This document shows, piece by piece, positions 23,385 to 36,400 of a stretch of DNA of 64,000 nt. A program made the translations under genes and the position numbers. The notes beneath the pieces are model-generated. The model was not told the DNA's origin and did not search any database. It worked only from the letters and a program-made list of their open reading frames with translations. This DNA comes from Gordius sp. MW1 (Eukaryota; Nematomorpha; Gordioida; Gordea; Gordiidae), in the NCBI GenBank assembly GCA_964036665.1, contig OZ038526.1, positions 21,328,001 through 21,392,000 on the forward strand, written 5' to 3'. Numbering within the stretch: the first letter of the stretch is position 1; each line of letters begins with the position of its first letter.

Positions 23385-24335
23385 TTGTCCCAGAGTCGTG
23401 GGGTTTGTTTTGATTAGTTTCTTCCATCTTGACCGGGTGAGTGCCATATCTTAACTAATCTCTTTTGTTTTTATTACTTTATCGAATTACCCTTTCCACG
23501 TGACACGGGGTAGTCCTCTTCCTCTCTTCCCCGGTACCTCCATGACCAGTACTTTTCGATTTAGGTCATTCGTGTCCCTTCTTAGTATATGCTTATCCCA
23601 CCTTAGTCGATTTTCGTTAATCATGTCCGCCTTAGGTTAAATACCCATTTTTGCCATGAGCAGGTCATTCGTCATATAGTCGAGCTTAGTGTATCCCAAG
23701 CTCCACCGTATCATTCTCATCTCTGTGGCTTGTAATAGCTTTCCTTCCGTGGAGTTTAATGCTCATGTTTCACTTCCATAGAGTAACACCGGTCTTACGA
23801 TGGATTTTTATGCTTTGCTTTTCAACCATATTGGCATTTTCTTGTCGCACATTACATGGATATACTTCGTCATTTAAGTCATTCTTTTTGGATCCGGGCA
23901 TTGACTTCCGTTGCACAACCTCCCTCTTGATGTAGCATTGAGTCGAGGTATATACCTGTATACATTTGGATACTTTAGATGTTTATCCAGCGATGGGCTC
24001 AATGTATACCGTTTTTCGATCGTTGGCCTTTAAAACATATCCAGCTAAGCGACTTGACCACTTTTCGGCTTCTTCGAATACTTTCTCCCTTGTTTCTTCA
24101 CATAGTACTCGGCATATAGCATACATTATGGGGATGGCTATTGAATGTCTCTCGTTATCGTGTCTATGATTATATTAAAAAAGGGACTAAAAGCAGGTCC
24201 TTGATGTAATCCAATTTTAACCCGAAAAGGTTTAGAGTCTCCAACTGTCGTCCTAACGCAAGAGTTTGAGGCTTTATAAATATTTCTCATAAGTCATGTA
24301 TATGCGTCAGGAATTTGTTTTCTCAGGCACCACCA
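23385..24335 (-). pseudogene. LINE (RTE-like) reverse transcriptase remnant
   Basis: The minus strand encodes VKIGLHQGPAFSPF, a reverse transcriptase motif, then with frame breaks CDKKMPIWLKSKAYKSIVRP, SETWALNSTEGKLLQATEM, MRMIRWSLGYTKLDYMTND and ENRLRWDKHILRRDT. These follow the C-terminal order of RTE-like elements. The catalytic YADD box is degraded. The same 3' end occurs at 60150-61360 and 10430. Confidence 0.8.
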
Positions 24336-24872
24336 TTTTAAATCGCAGGGGACCGTGTCTCTAGCAAATATTTTAAATTAAAAAGTAAACCATTTCGTTA
24401 GTGTAGGATCTCAGATTATGTCCCATAAAATATACTTGATTCATTTTTTGAATAATCCAGCTTTAAAATATTTATTTAAAAGCTCTAGTTTATGTATTTT
24501 AGTGTACTGGAAAACCTAGAAAGGTTAGAGGATTAGACTTTACCTGCCAAGCCTATTTTATAAGTTAATGTAAATGGCAAAACAAATGCATTATATGATT
24601 TTTGGCTTGGAAATTTCAGTGGTGTACCTTGAGTAAAAGCATAACACACTCTTGTTAGACTCATGATTAATTTAAAGTTTTGAAGGTAATCGTTCGGCAG
24701 GGCCGCTAGTATGCTCCTAAAATATTTAGTTATAGTAGCCAAATCAATATGATTATTTTGATTAATTAACTAAGGATTCAAAGTATCATCACATCAGACA
24801 GGATGATATAATTTTTGCGCAAGTTGAAGATGCTTTGTTTATAATTACTACTTGATTTAACATTTTAAGACT

Positions 24873-27800
24873 GTGAAAGAAAGATATAAAAAAAAACAAA
24901 GAACAAATGAGAGAACCAAATTACATTACGTTATTCAATAAATATTTATTTACTTTCCTTTAAATATATAACATGGGTTACGTTAATATTAAATTATTTA
25001 TTTCTTATTTAATATAATATTTATTTATCATATTAGAATATTAGTTCATCCCAATAGATTCCATATTGTGAAGAACAACGAAATATATATTCAAGTAAGA
25101 AAACGCGAGATTATATAAATTATATCAATGCGAACAAAAGAAAGATTCAATCTTCAGGATCACCCACGCGTGACCTGAACTGCCAGCGCAGCTGGCATTA
25201 GTAGTACGCGTATAATAAAGCGAGGAGAGAAAGAGAAGTGAGGGGGGGGGGGATGCGCGTGTTGGCATTAATACGCGTATCATAAAGCGAGGAATGAGAG
25301 AGGTGAGAGGGGGGGGGAATACGCGTGTTGTAAACTACGTGGTAGAAACCACGACACCATACCCTTCAAGATAACTTACTCACCTGAGTGTTGACTCTCT
25401 AAGCACGGTCGCCAGACGTAAGTTTTTGAGCGCATTTCACTTGTCCCTTGTTCAGGTGTACGTATCGATTTGTATAGAACGTTTTCTGGATCATCTGGCT
25501 CGGTCTTCCAATTGGTCTTTTCGATTTGATTTCATAGTTGACCAAAAACATTTAATCACACTTCCCCGTCGAGCTTGCTAGGGGGGGGGGGTTGTTAGTG
25601 TATCTGGGCGTCGTTGCGGGATACTTTACCCAATTGATTTCGTTTACTGCAACACAAACGATTTCCATGTTTTCTCCCACGAGAACGAGACAGAAATATC
25701 TTCGCCACCCTAAGTCGTTCAGGCCGCTTCTCAATAAGAGCTACTAACCTCTCGACCCAAGAGTACGATACTTTCGTTAAATTAAGGTGACATCGCTATA
25801 CCACACATCCGCCGACATATGCACCAGCGACATCATTAAGTGTAAAAACTGTCATCAGACGTATCTCGCATAAAATGCAACTCCGCCTACCATAATCACC
25901 TGGGAGCAATGAACTCCATAAAAGGTAACCCTGGACCTGACTACGATGGTATTACCTTTCATCATATTTCATGCGACGTTCGGTACTTAGCAAAAAAATG
26001 TAACTAAATCATGCGCAGGGGCAAAAATATTTGCCCACCCAGGAAACTCAACCTCATCAAACCTATAAAGGTGATAGAGCATATAGCCAAAAAAACAGGT
26101 CATAACAGGCATTAAGCCCTCGAAAATTAATTCGGCTCTGGGTTAAACGTGCGCTCATGCAATACTAAATATAATATCCGAACCTCGTCGTACACGCATT
26201 GCTCTGTACCGGCAGAATTCATTCGGGCTTGGCCCTATCATCCCTATGCGCTGGAATTATTTTTCAGCACATATTGACCACACTGCCCTGTACATGCAAG
26301 ATTCATGCAAAACGTTACGTACCATCGCGTCATCTTGTCCACCCGCCATATTCCGATCATCAAGCAGGTACCGACAGAATTTTCCAGAACCGCAAAAGCG
26401 TCCCACAGCACCGGAATCACATACCTTCGGCGCTCTATTATTACCAGCTGATCAATAAAGGACAATGACAGGTGATTAACGGTCACATGCGCGTCAATCA
26501 TATTCATAAATATTAAATAAATTTCATGCGAAAAACAAAAAGCGAAAATTTGAAGAAATAAAACGTGCATTATAAAATTGTTTACCTTCGCGCGATTCTA
26601 TTGGGACTTATGAACTAACTTATCGTATTTAAAAATTAAAAATATTGCCATACCCTTAATATCTCAAATATTACCCCAAAATCTAAGTTACAATAACATA
26701 CAACATAGTTTTGTCTCAATTTAAAATTCAAAATTTTACTTTTAATCTTAATCCAAAAATATAAATCCAACAAATTAGCATCTTTCTTTTAAAATTAAGC
26801 CGTAAATTATTTGATTATCGTGTACTTCTGACACCACTGAAAGAAAGATATAAAAAAAACAAAGAACAAAAGAGAGAACCAAATTACATTACGTTATTCA
26901 ATAAATATTTATTTTTCCTTTAAATATATAACATGGGTTACGTTAATATTAAATTATTTATTTCTTATTTAATATAATATTTATTTATCATATTAGAATA
27001 TTAGTTCATCCCAATAGATTCCATATTGTGAAGAACAACGAAATATATATTCAAGTAAGAAAACGCGAGATTATATAAATTATATCAATGCGAACAAAAG
27101 AAAGATTCAATCTTCAGGATCACCTACGCGTGACCTGAACTGCCAGCGCAGCTGGCATTAGTAGTACGCGTATAATAAAGCGAGGAGAGAGAGAGAAGTG
27201 AGGGGGGGGATGCGCGTGTTGGCATTAATACGCGTATCATAAAGCGAGGAATGAGAGAGGTGAGAGGGGGGGGGGAATACGCGTGTTGTAAACTACGTGG
27301 TAGAAACCACGACACCATACCCTTCAAGATAACCTACTCACCTGAGTGTTGACTCTCTAAGCACGGTCGCCAGACGTAAGTTTTTGAGCGCATTTCACTT
27401 GTCCCTTGTTCAGGTGTACGTATCGATTTGTATAGAACGTTTTCTGGATCATCTGGCTCGGTCTTTCAATTGGTCTTTTCGATTTGATTTCATAGTTGAC
27501 CAAAAACATTTAATCACACTTCCCCGTCGAGCTTGCTAGGGGGAGGGGGGGTTTGTTAGTGTATCTGGGCGTCGTTGCGGGATACTTTACCCAATTGATT
27601 TCGTTTACTGCAACACAAACGATTTCCATGTTTTCTCCCACGAGAACGAGACAGAAACATTCTCGCCACCCTAAGTCGTTCAGGCCGCTTCTCAATAAGA
27701 GCTACTAACCTCTCGACCCAAGAGTACGATACTTTCGTTAAATTAAGGTGACATCGCTATACCACACATCCGCCGACATATGCTCCAGCGACATCATTAA

Positions 27801-30800
27801 GTGTAAAAACTGTCATCAGACGTATCTCGCATAAAATGCAACTCCGCCTACCATAATCACCTGGGAGCAATGAACTCCATAAAAGGTAACCCTGGACCTG
27901 ACTACGATGGTATTACCTTTCATCATATTTCATGCGACGTTCGGTACTTAGCAAAAAAATGTAACTAAATCATGCGCAGGGGCAAAAATATTTGCCCACC
28001 CAGGAAACTCAACCTCATCAAACCTATAAAGGTGATAGAGCATATAGCCAAAAAAACAGGTCATAACAGGCATTAAGCCCTCGAAAATTAATTCGGCTCT
28101 GGGTTAAACGTGCGCTCATGCAATACTAAATATAATATCCGAACCTCGTCGTACACGCATTGCTCTGTACCGGCAGAATTCATTCGTGCTTGGCCCTACC
28201 ATCCCTATGCGCTGGAATTATTTTCCAGCACATATTGACCACACTGCCCTGTACATGCAAGATTCATGCAAAACGTTACGTACCATCGCGTCATCTTGTC
28301 CACCCGCCATATTCCGATCATCAAGCAGGTACCGACAGAATTTTCCAGAACCGCAAAAGCGTCCCACAGCACCGGAATCACATACCTTCGGCGCTCTATT
28401 ATTACCAGCTGATCAATCAAGGACAATGACAGGTGATTAACGGTCACATGCGCGTCAATCATATTCATAAATATTAAATAAATTTCATGCGAAAAACAAA
28501 AAGCGAAAATTTGAAGAAATAAAACGTGCATTATAAAATTGTTTACCTTCGCGCGATTCTATTGGGACTTATGAACTAACTTATCGTATTTAAAAATTAA
28601 AAATACTGCCATACCCTTAATATCTCAAATATTACCCCAAAATCTAAGTTACAATAACCAACAACATAGTTTTGTCTCAATTTAAAATTCAAAATTTTAC
28701 TTTTAATCTTAATCCAAAAATATAAATCCAACAAATTAGCATCTTTCTTTTAAAACGTTTAAGCCGTAAATTATTTGATTATCGTGTACTTCTGACACCA
28801 CTGAAAGAAAGATATAAAAAAAACAAAGAACAAAAGAGAGAACCAAATTACATTACGTTATTCAATAAATATCTATTTACTTTCCTTTAAATATATAACA
28901 TGGGTTACGTTAATATTAAATTATTTAATTCTTATTTAATATAATATTTATTTATCATATTAGAATATTAGTTCATCCCAATAGATTCCATATTGTGAAG
29001 AACAACGAAATATATATTCAAGTAAATAAACGCGAGATTATATAAATTATATCAATGCGAACAAAAGAAAGATTCAATCTTCAGGATCACCCACGCGTGA
29101 CCTGCTGCCAGCGCAGCTGGCATTAGTAGTACGCGTATAATAAAGCGAGGAAAGAGAGAGAAGTGAGGGTGGGATGCGCGTGTTGGCATTAATACGCGTA
29201 TCATAAAGCGAGGAATGAGAGAGGTGAGAGGGGGGGGGGAATACGCGTGTTGTAAACTACGTGGTAGAAACCACGACACCATACCCTTCAAGATAACCTA
29301 CTCACCTGAGTGTTGACTCTCTAAGCACGGTCGCCAGACGTAAGTTTTTGAGCGCATTTCACTTGTCCCTTGTTCAGGTGTACGTATCGATTTGTATAGA
29401 ACGTTTTGTGGATCATCTGGCTCGGTATCCAATTGGTCTTTTCGATTTGATTTCATAGTTGACCAAAAACATTTAATAACACTTCCCCGTCGAGCTTGCT
29501 AGGGGGGGGGGTTTGTTAGTGTATCTGGGCGTCGTTGCGGGATACTTTACCCAATTGATTTCGTTTACTGCAACACAAACGATTTCCATGTTTTCTCCCA
29601 CGAGAGCGAGACAGAAACATCTTCGCCACCCTAAGTCGTTCAGGCCGCTTCTCAATAAGAGCTACTAACCTCTCGACCCAAGAGTACGATACTTTCGTTA
29701 AATTAAGGTGACATCGCTATACCACACATCCGCCGACATATGCACCAGCGACATCATTAAGTGTAAAAACTGTCATCAGACGTATCTCGCATAAAATGCA
29801 ACTCCGCCTACCATAATCACTTGGGAGCAATGAAGTCCATAAAAGGTAACCCTGGACCTGACTACGATGGTATTACCTTTCATCATATTTCATGCGACGT
29901 TCGGTACTTAGCAAAAAAATGTAACAAATCATGCGCAGGGGCAGAAATATTTGCCCACCCAGGAAACTCGACCTCATCAAACCTATAAAGGTGATAGGGC
30001 ATATAGCCAAAAAAAACAGGTCATAACAGGCATTAAGCCCTCGAAAATTAATTCGGCTCTGGGTTAAACGTGCGCTCATGCAATACTAAATATAATATCC
30101 GAACCTCGTCGTACAGGCATTGCTCTGTACCGGCAGAATTCATTCGGGCTTGGCCCTACCATCCCTATGCGTTGGAATTATTTTTCAGCACATATTGACC
30201 ACACTGCCCTGTACATGCAAGATTCATGCAAAACGTTACGTACCATCGCGTCATCTTGTCCACCCGCCATATTCCGATCATCAAGCAGGTACCGACAGAA
30301 TTTTCCAGAACCGCAATAGCGTCCCACAGCACCGGAATCACATACCTTCGGCGCTCTATTATTACCAGCTGATCAATCAAGGACAATGACAGACAGTGAT
30401 TGACGGTCACATGCGCGTCAATCATATTCATAAATATTAAATAAATTTCATGCGAAAAAACAAAAAGCGAAAATTTGAAGAAATAAAACGTGCATTATAA
30501 AATTGTTTACCTTCGCGCGATTCTATTGGGACTTATGAACTAACTTATCGTATTTAAAAATTAAAAATATTGCCATACCCTTATTATCTCAAATATTACC
30601 CCAAAATCTAAGTTACAATAACCAACAACATAGTTTTGTCTCAATTTAAAATTTTACTTTTAATCTCAATCCAAAAATATAAATCCAACAAATTAGTATC
30701 TTTCTTTTAAAACTTTTAAGCCGTAAATTATTTGATTATCGTGTACTTCTGACACCACTGAAAGAAAGATATAAAAAAACAAAGAACAAAAGAGAGAACC

Positions 30801-31160
30801 AAATTACATTACGTTTTCAATAAATATTTATTCACATTCCTTTAAATATACAACATGGGCTACGTTAATATTAAATTATTTATTTCTTACTTAATATAAT
30901 TCCATTTATTTATCATATTAGAATATTAGTTCATCCTATTGCGAAGAACAACGAAATATATATTAAGTAAGAAAACGCGAGATTATATTGATTATATCAA
31001 TGCGAACAAAAGAAAGATTCAATCTTCAGGATCACCCACGCGTGACCTCAACTGCCATTGCTGCTGGCATTAGTAGTGCGCGTATAATAAAGCGAGGAAT
31101 GAGAGAGGTGAGGGGGGGGGGAATACGCGTGTTTAAACTACATGGTAGAAACCACGACAG
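24873..31160. repeat. Tandem array of ~1.96-kb units, about 3.2 copies
   Basis: Units start near 24873, 26838, 28802 and 30759 (spacing 1965, 1964 and 1957 bp); the last is truncated near 31160. Copies look nearly identical, differing mainly in G-run length and scattered bases. Each unit has an AT-rich ~300-bp part, a block with CAGCGCAGCTGGCATTAGTA and two ~60-bp subrepeats (TACGCGTAT, AAAGCGAGGA, G7-10), then about 1.1 kb of GC-richer unique sequence. The largest conserved frame is 108 codons on the minus strand (26244-26570, 28205-28531; shortened in the third). It has no recognisable domain. I do not recognise the unit. Confidence 0.92.
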
Positions 31161-31499
31161 ACTAGATGTTAATTTTTTATATTTATGCTAAGGATATAAA
31201 AATGGGATAAATATTTACAAATTATTTATATGCCCCCGTGGCCACTCATATTTTATTAGCTAAAACATTTTAAATTTGAATTATAAGCAGCTAATTGGGT
31301 TTAAAAGTATTAGTTATAATAAAAAATTTTAGTATGAATTACAAATTATAATATACACTACGAAATTTACTATATTATGATTAAAATGTTCAAGAAAAAA
31401 ATTTAAAAGCCGAGATCTCGCTAATAAAATCTCGTATCGTCTCGTCTTGATCTCGGCACAATTTTTCAAAATCTCGTGGGATCGAGATTTTCTTGGATT

Positions 31500-31683
31500 T
31501 TCCGCATCACTAAAAGTGTGGATTAAAAATGAAAATGAAAAGGGTTGGCACAAAGGATTTGTTAAACGTAATAAAAATGATTGGTCTTACGCTGTGAAGG
31601 ACGAATTAAATCATTTACGGATGGCCATGGACAATCTAAAACTCAATAGAGAGCGAGGAATTATCTTAGGGATTGAAACATAG
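31500..31683 (+). pseudogene. Gypsy-type integrase C-terminal remnant
   Basis: One open frame reads KVWIKNENEKGWHKGFVKRN and then WSYAVKDELNHLRMAMDNLK, like the SH3-like C-terminal part of Ty3/gypsy integrase, and ends in TAG. It may be the missing end of the remnant at 22730-23090. From 31684 to 32900 I see AT-rich sequence that may hold an LTR (TGTCGTGATCC at 31760), not proven. Confidence 0.5.
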
Positions 31684-32899
31684 CAAAGTGCCTAGACCGC
31701 AACAACTTAGATAGCCCTCAAAAAGATACGACGAGGAATATTGTTAATGATATATAACTGTCGTGATCCGTAACCAGACAACACTCAAAGAAATGCACTC
31801 GCAATCAATACTATAAATATATATAAGTTTTGTAAGAGTTGCGCCCGAAACATATTATATGTTGTTCGATTCCAATTAATTTTATTTTGTACTGCAATAT
31901 CACTAGATAAAGGTAGAAAAAGCCCATCAGTATTATTTACCCTCCTCCCAGATAATCCGTTTCCCCTCCTTTAGCAACCCTTATACCTCTCATATAATCG
32001 GTCTCCATTCCCCCTTTATCCACTCTGCTTCTAATAATTACATTCCTGGTATATATATATATTTTTTTATCTATTATTATCATTATTATTATATTTTTGT
32101 TGTAGTTATATCGATATATTTATGGTAGCCTTATATTCAAATATATTATCTGGTCACTTATTAATATCCTTTATTTCATAATTTGAATATTTGATATCGC
32201 TCTATTCACGCGCTCTATTCACGCTCCTCATTTGAATACATAATAATTGAATTTCAGATATTTGAATACCTTACAATTTATTCACATTAATAATTATTTT
32301 ACGTGTATATAAAGACAAACTTTTAGCGATAATGTATTCCCTTTCTTTAGTTTTAATAAGTTATCATGTTTGCCTCTCCTTAATCCCTTGTCTATTAGAA
32401 TATTAGATTCATTAGTATTTATAGGGACGACGGCAGCGACATTTTATTCTAACATCCCAATCCCAATAAATATTATAGGGCTAATGAAAATCACATAAAA
32501 ACCTAATTGTTTCTATTATTTAAAATGTTCCTCCAATTAGAAAAGTGCACTTATTATCAGGAACTTTGCGATTTACTTAAGATATGTGATTGTTCTCAAG
32601 CATCTGTGAATTAATCTTTAATTTCTGAAAAATTTAATGTAAATTTGTTTATGTAGACGGGTGGAAATAAAACTTATTCTAAATTAATAAAACTCATCTA
32701 AAAAATCAACTAAATTATAAAATAAATAATTTAACAAGTGGCTCTTCACAACTCACAATAGGAGTTATTATTAATAGACTAAAAAAGCGATATATTGTTT
32801 TAGGATGTAACGAAAATGAGGGCCTTGTATTTTTGTAGCTTGGGTTCTTCACCCTGGGCCATGGGGTCATAATTAAGATTAGAGGGGGCAAATAGGTCT

Positions 32900-33082
32900 A
32901 TGCATATAAAATCCCACTTTAAAAGGAGACCATTTTCCCATGGAACTAGCGAAGAACCGTCAGGACGCATTCGACCTTCAAGGGCAGGATCTGAAGGTTC
33001 GAGTATAGATGAAATTTGGGCTTTTCTAAGGGCTGACTGGATAATAGAATTGATTTTAGAGTGTCGTAAGTGTCTAAAATAA
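32900..33082 (+). pseudogene. Possible LINE reverse transcriptase fragment
   Basis: A 60-codon frame with SRAGSEGSSIDEIWAFLRA and IIELILECRK. It resembles the RAGFRxGxSxxDQIFxLR stretch of LINE reverse transcriptases. Short and isolated, so this is tentative. Confidence 0.35.
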
Positions 33083-33363
33083 ATTGAGTTTGCAGTTTAA
33101 CGGGTGGCGTGCTTTTTTATCCACTGGCAGGCTGCAATTTTTACAGGATGCCTTGGTCTATTCAAGGCGTAGTGCTATATTGTAGGATAACTCGCAATCC
33201 TCTAACATCGTTGCTAGGAAAAGCCTCTAGCCATTTATGTCCAGAAGATGAAGACATATTATTCGTATATTGTTTTTTTTAAATAAAATTATTTATAATT
33301 GTACCATTTAATATTAAGTTTAGATATATATCAATAAACTAACTTTATCTCTCAAAAAAACAT

Positions 33364-33405
33364 ATGAAATCGCGGACATACATTCATCACCACATTTTGA
33401 AATGA
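33364..33405 (+). promoter_or_regulatory. uORF overlapping the UBA2 start codon
   Basis: A 13-codon ORF with its own ATG at 33364 ends in TGA at 33403-33405. It overlaps the UBA2 ATG (33402-33404) in an ATGA arrangement, in another frame. If it lies in the mRNA, UBA2 translation would need leaky scanning or stop-start reinitiation. The transcription start is not known, so the uORF may lie outside the transcript. Confidence 0.4.
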
Positions 33406-36400
33406 GTATTGAAAATTCAAGTGTTTTTGTAGTTGGTGCTGGCGGAATCGGTTGTGAATTATTAAAAAATCTTGTTCTTACAGGCTTTCAAAACATAAGC
33501 TTAGTAAATATACATACTTAGTTTTTTAATTATTACCTTAGATTGATTTAGATACTATCGAGATTAGTAATTTGAATCGTCAATTTTTATTCCAAAAGTC
33601 TCATGTTGGACAATCTAAAGCATTAGTAAGTTGTACCCTTATCAAATCTTCAATTCGTCTTAAAGGTTGCCAAAGAAAGTATTCTTCGTTTTAGGCCAAA
33701 TGTCAATATTAATGCATTCCATGACACCATAAACAAGTTTTATTTTAATCTTTAGTCGTGATTTAAATCTCACATTTATAGTCCAAAATATGATGTAGCC
33801 TTTTTCAGAAAATTTCAATTAGTTTTCAGTGCTTTAGACAATATAGGTTACACCAAAAAAATTCTGACATTTAATTATAAAATGCTATAAACTTATTAAT
33901 TTATAAAAAAACTATCTATCAATATATATTTATTAAATTTTTAGCTGTTAGGTATCACTTAAATAGAATGTGTTTAGCTGCAGAAGTCCCTTTAATAGAA
34001 AGTGGATCTTCTGGTTTATATGGACAAGTTAAGCCCATTTTTAAAGTAATTATTTTCAAAATTTTACAAATTTTAAATGAAAGGGTATATCTGAATGCTA
34101 CGATTGCTTGCCTAGGATTAGTAGTAAAACCAATTATGCCAGTTGTACCATTAGAAATACTCCTTCTGAGCCCATTCATTGTATCGTTTGGGCTAAAAAT
34201 TTATTCAAGTGAACTAAATTTTAGATTATTTTTAATTTATTTTAAGCAAATTAATATTACTTTTTTAAAAAGTTTTGAGTTTTATAAAATATATAATCAC
34301 ACTAATTTATATTAATTTTATTAACAAACAATTTATTAATATCTTTAAAATTTAATTTTGCTTAAATATCTAAAAGTGTCTTATTTGGTGAGCCTTCTAT
34401 CGATAATGATGAAGATCAAGTTGCCCCAGAACTAAATATTAACGATTCTCAAAACCAATCCCTCCTTCCATCTGGTTAATTTTATTTTAATTTAATTTTA
34501 TTTTTTAATTTTAAATAAATATTTGTTTACTTTTTGATTATACATTTTTTTTAATTAATAATCATTTATTATTTTTTAAAAAATGCATATTTTGTTAAGA
34601 TGAAATAAATAAATAAATAAAATTGTTTAATAATATTGTTTATCTCTTTTAAAATGTTTATAGCATTAATTATAATTTAATGTATATTTTTTTTATATGT
34701 ATTTCATTTTTTATATACTTAGGTTTATTAACTTCACTTTACCCATAATTTATTGTTTGGTGGTATTTATCTATTTATTCATTGTTTATTACATTTATTT
34801 ATTTATATATTTATTTGTATATTGCATTTTTATAGGTGATCAAAATAAAAATGGCGATAACTCTGGGGTGGACGACAAAACGTCTAAACCAGCTCAAATA
34901 TCAATTTCGACTTATGAATGGGCCAAGAGCCATTCATACGACCCCCAAAAATTAGCATGGAAGGTTTTTTTATAAATTATTAATTTTTATATTTTTGTTT
35001 TTTAAAAAAATTCAAATTTTAAAAAAATATATTGTATATTTTTGGACATTATTTTATTTATATTTATTTTAAGTAGAAATGTATTTTATACATGATATTA
35101 TGGTTACATTAAGGGAACTCTAATCCATAGAATAATCATAACTTGATAGACTGCTCATCAACTTAAAATAAATGTCCATTTTCCGCCAATTTGAAATGTG
35201 CACAAATAAGAGAAGGACATATAGATTATAGAATTTTTAGTGAAAGTGTTTTTATGAAATAATAAAAGAAATATTGAACTAGTTAAACATTAAAAACAGC
35301 ATTTTAAATTATATTTATTTCATATATAAACTTCATAAAAAAGAAAAAATTGTGAAGATGGGATGTTAAAGCAATTTAGTGCCATCTGCATTTTAATAAC
35401 TAATCATTTATCAACATTCTTTTTTATTTATTAACTAATGATCAAGGTAAGTTTACTTTGTCAACATAAATAAATCTAGAATATCGAGTCTAGATGGTTT
35501 GAAAAATGCTTAATTTATATTAATATAAGATTCTAAAGAATTTTGGTGTTGTAAAAACGGCTGGGTTTTCTTTGGTCGACTTTTGGTTCTAGTCCTTTTG
35601 GTCTGTTTATTTAGTCGACCTTAGGCTTGGTCGAAATTTTGAAAAACAGACCAGAATGGACTGCTAGGGTTAGTTAAACGATGGAAGATTACCTAATGCA
35701 ATCATATGGTGGTTTTAATAAAAATAAATAATTTATTGAAAAAATTTCATTTTTGACGCCGAGTAATTTATGATTTTCGCGCGCAATTATTTCGGAATTA
35801 GTTGTTCAAAGCGGACGTGGAATACTTGATGGGATTGGTGGATTTGTGGACGAATAGGAAGCCGCCAACACCGTTGGACGAAACGCTATTGGTCGAAACC
35901 GAGAGCTCGAACGCTGATTGGTCGGTAGACGAGACCGAGGCTGAAGCCGAACAAAGAAAGGTTTGGGATTTGGACAAATGTTTGAAAAAATTTCGACTTA
36001 GTCTAACTAAATTACGCGCCAAAATGGGAGCAGCCGGGACGAATTATCTCACGTGGGATAAAGTAAAAATAAATCAAATTAATTCATAAATATTTCGTGA
36101 ATTTTATATTTATTATCATTTTTAAACTTCCATCTTTTTATTTTAATTATTGATAACTAACTACTAATTGTATTTTAATGTTTTATTAAAATATTTTTTG
36201 GAAAATTTAGGATTTTTATATTATTAAGTCACTCTATTTTAAAATCTTCAATTTTTTATGTCTATTTTTTAAAAATTATCTATTTTTTATCATCATTTTA
36301 ACTTTTTAAAACATTGTATTAGTGTTGTAAAAACGTCTGGATTTTGTTTGGTTGAAGACCTTTGGTTTTAGTCGACTAAACATAAACAAAATAAAACCCA

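Noticed and set aside
23966..24169. Plus-strand 67-codon frame
   Set aside because: Antisense to the LINE reverse transcriptase remnant, whose minus-strand motifs are clear.
24873..31160. CRISPR array or rDNA
   Set aside because: The repeat is ~1.96 kb with no short repeat-spacer pattern, and I see no conserved rRNA core sequence.
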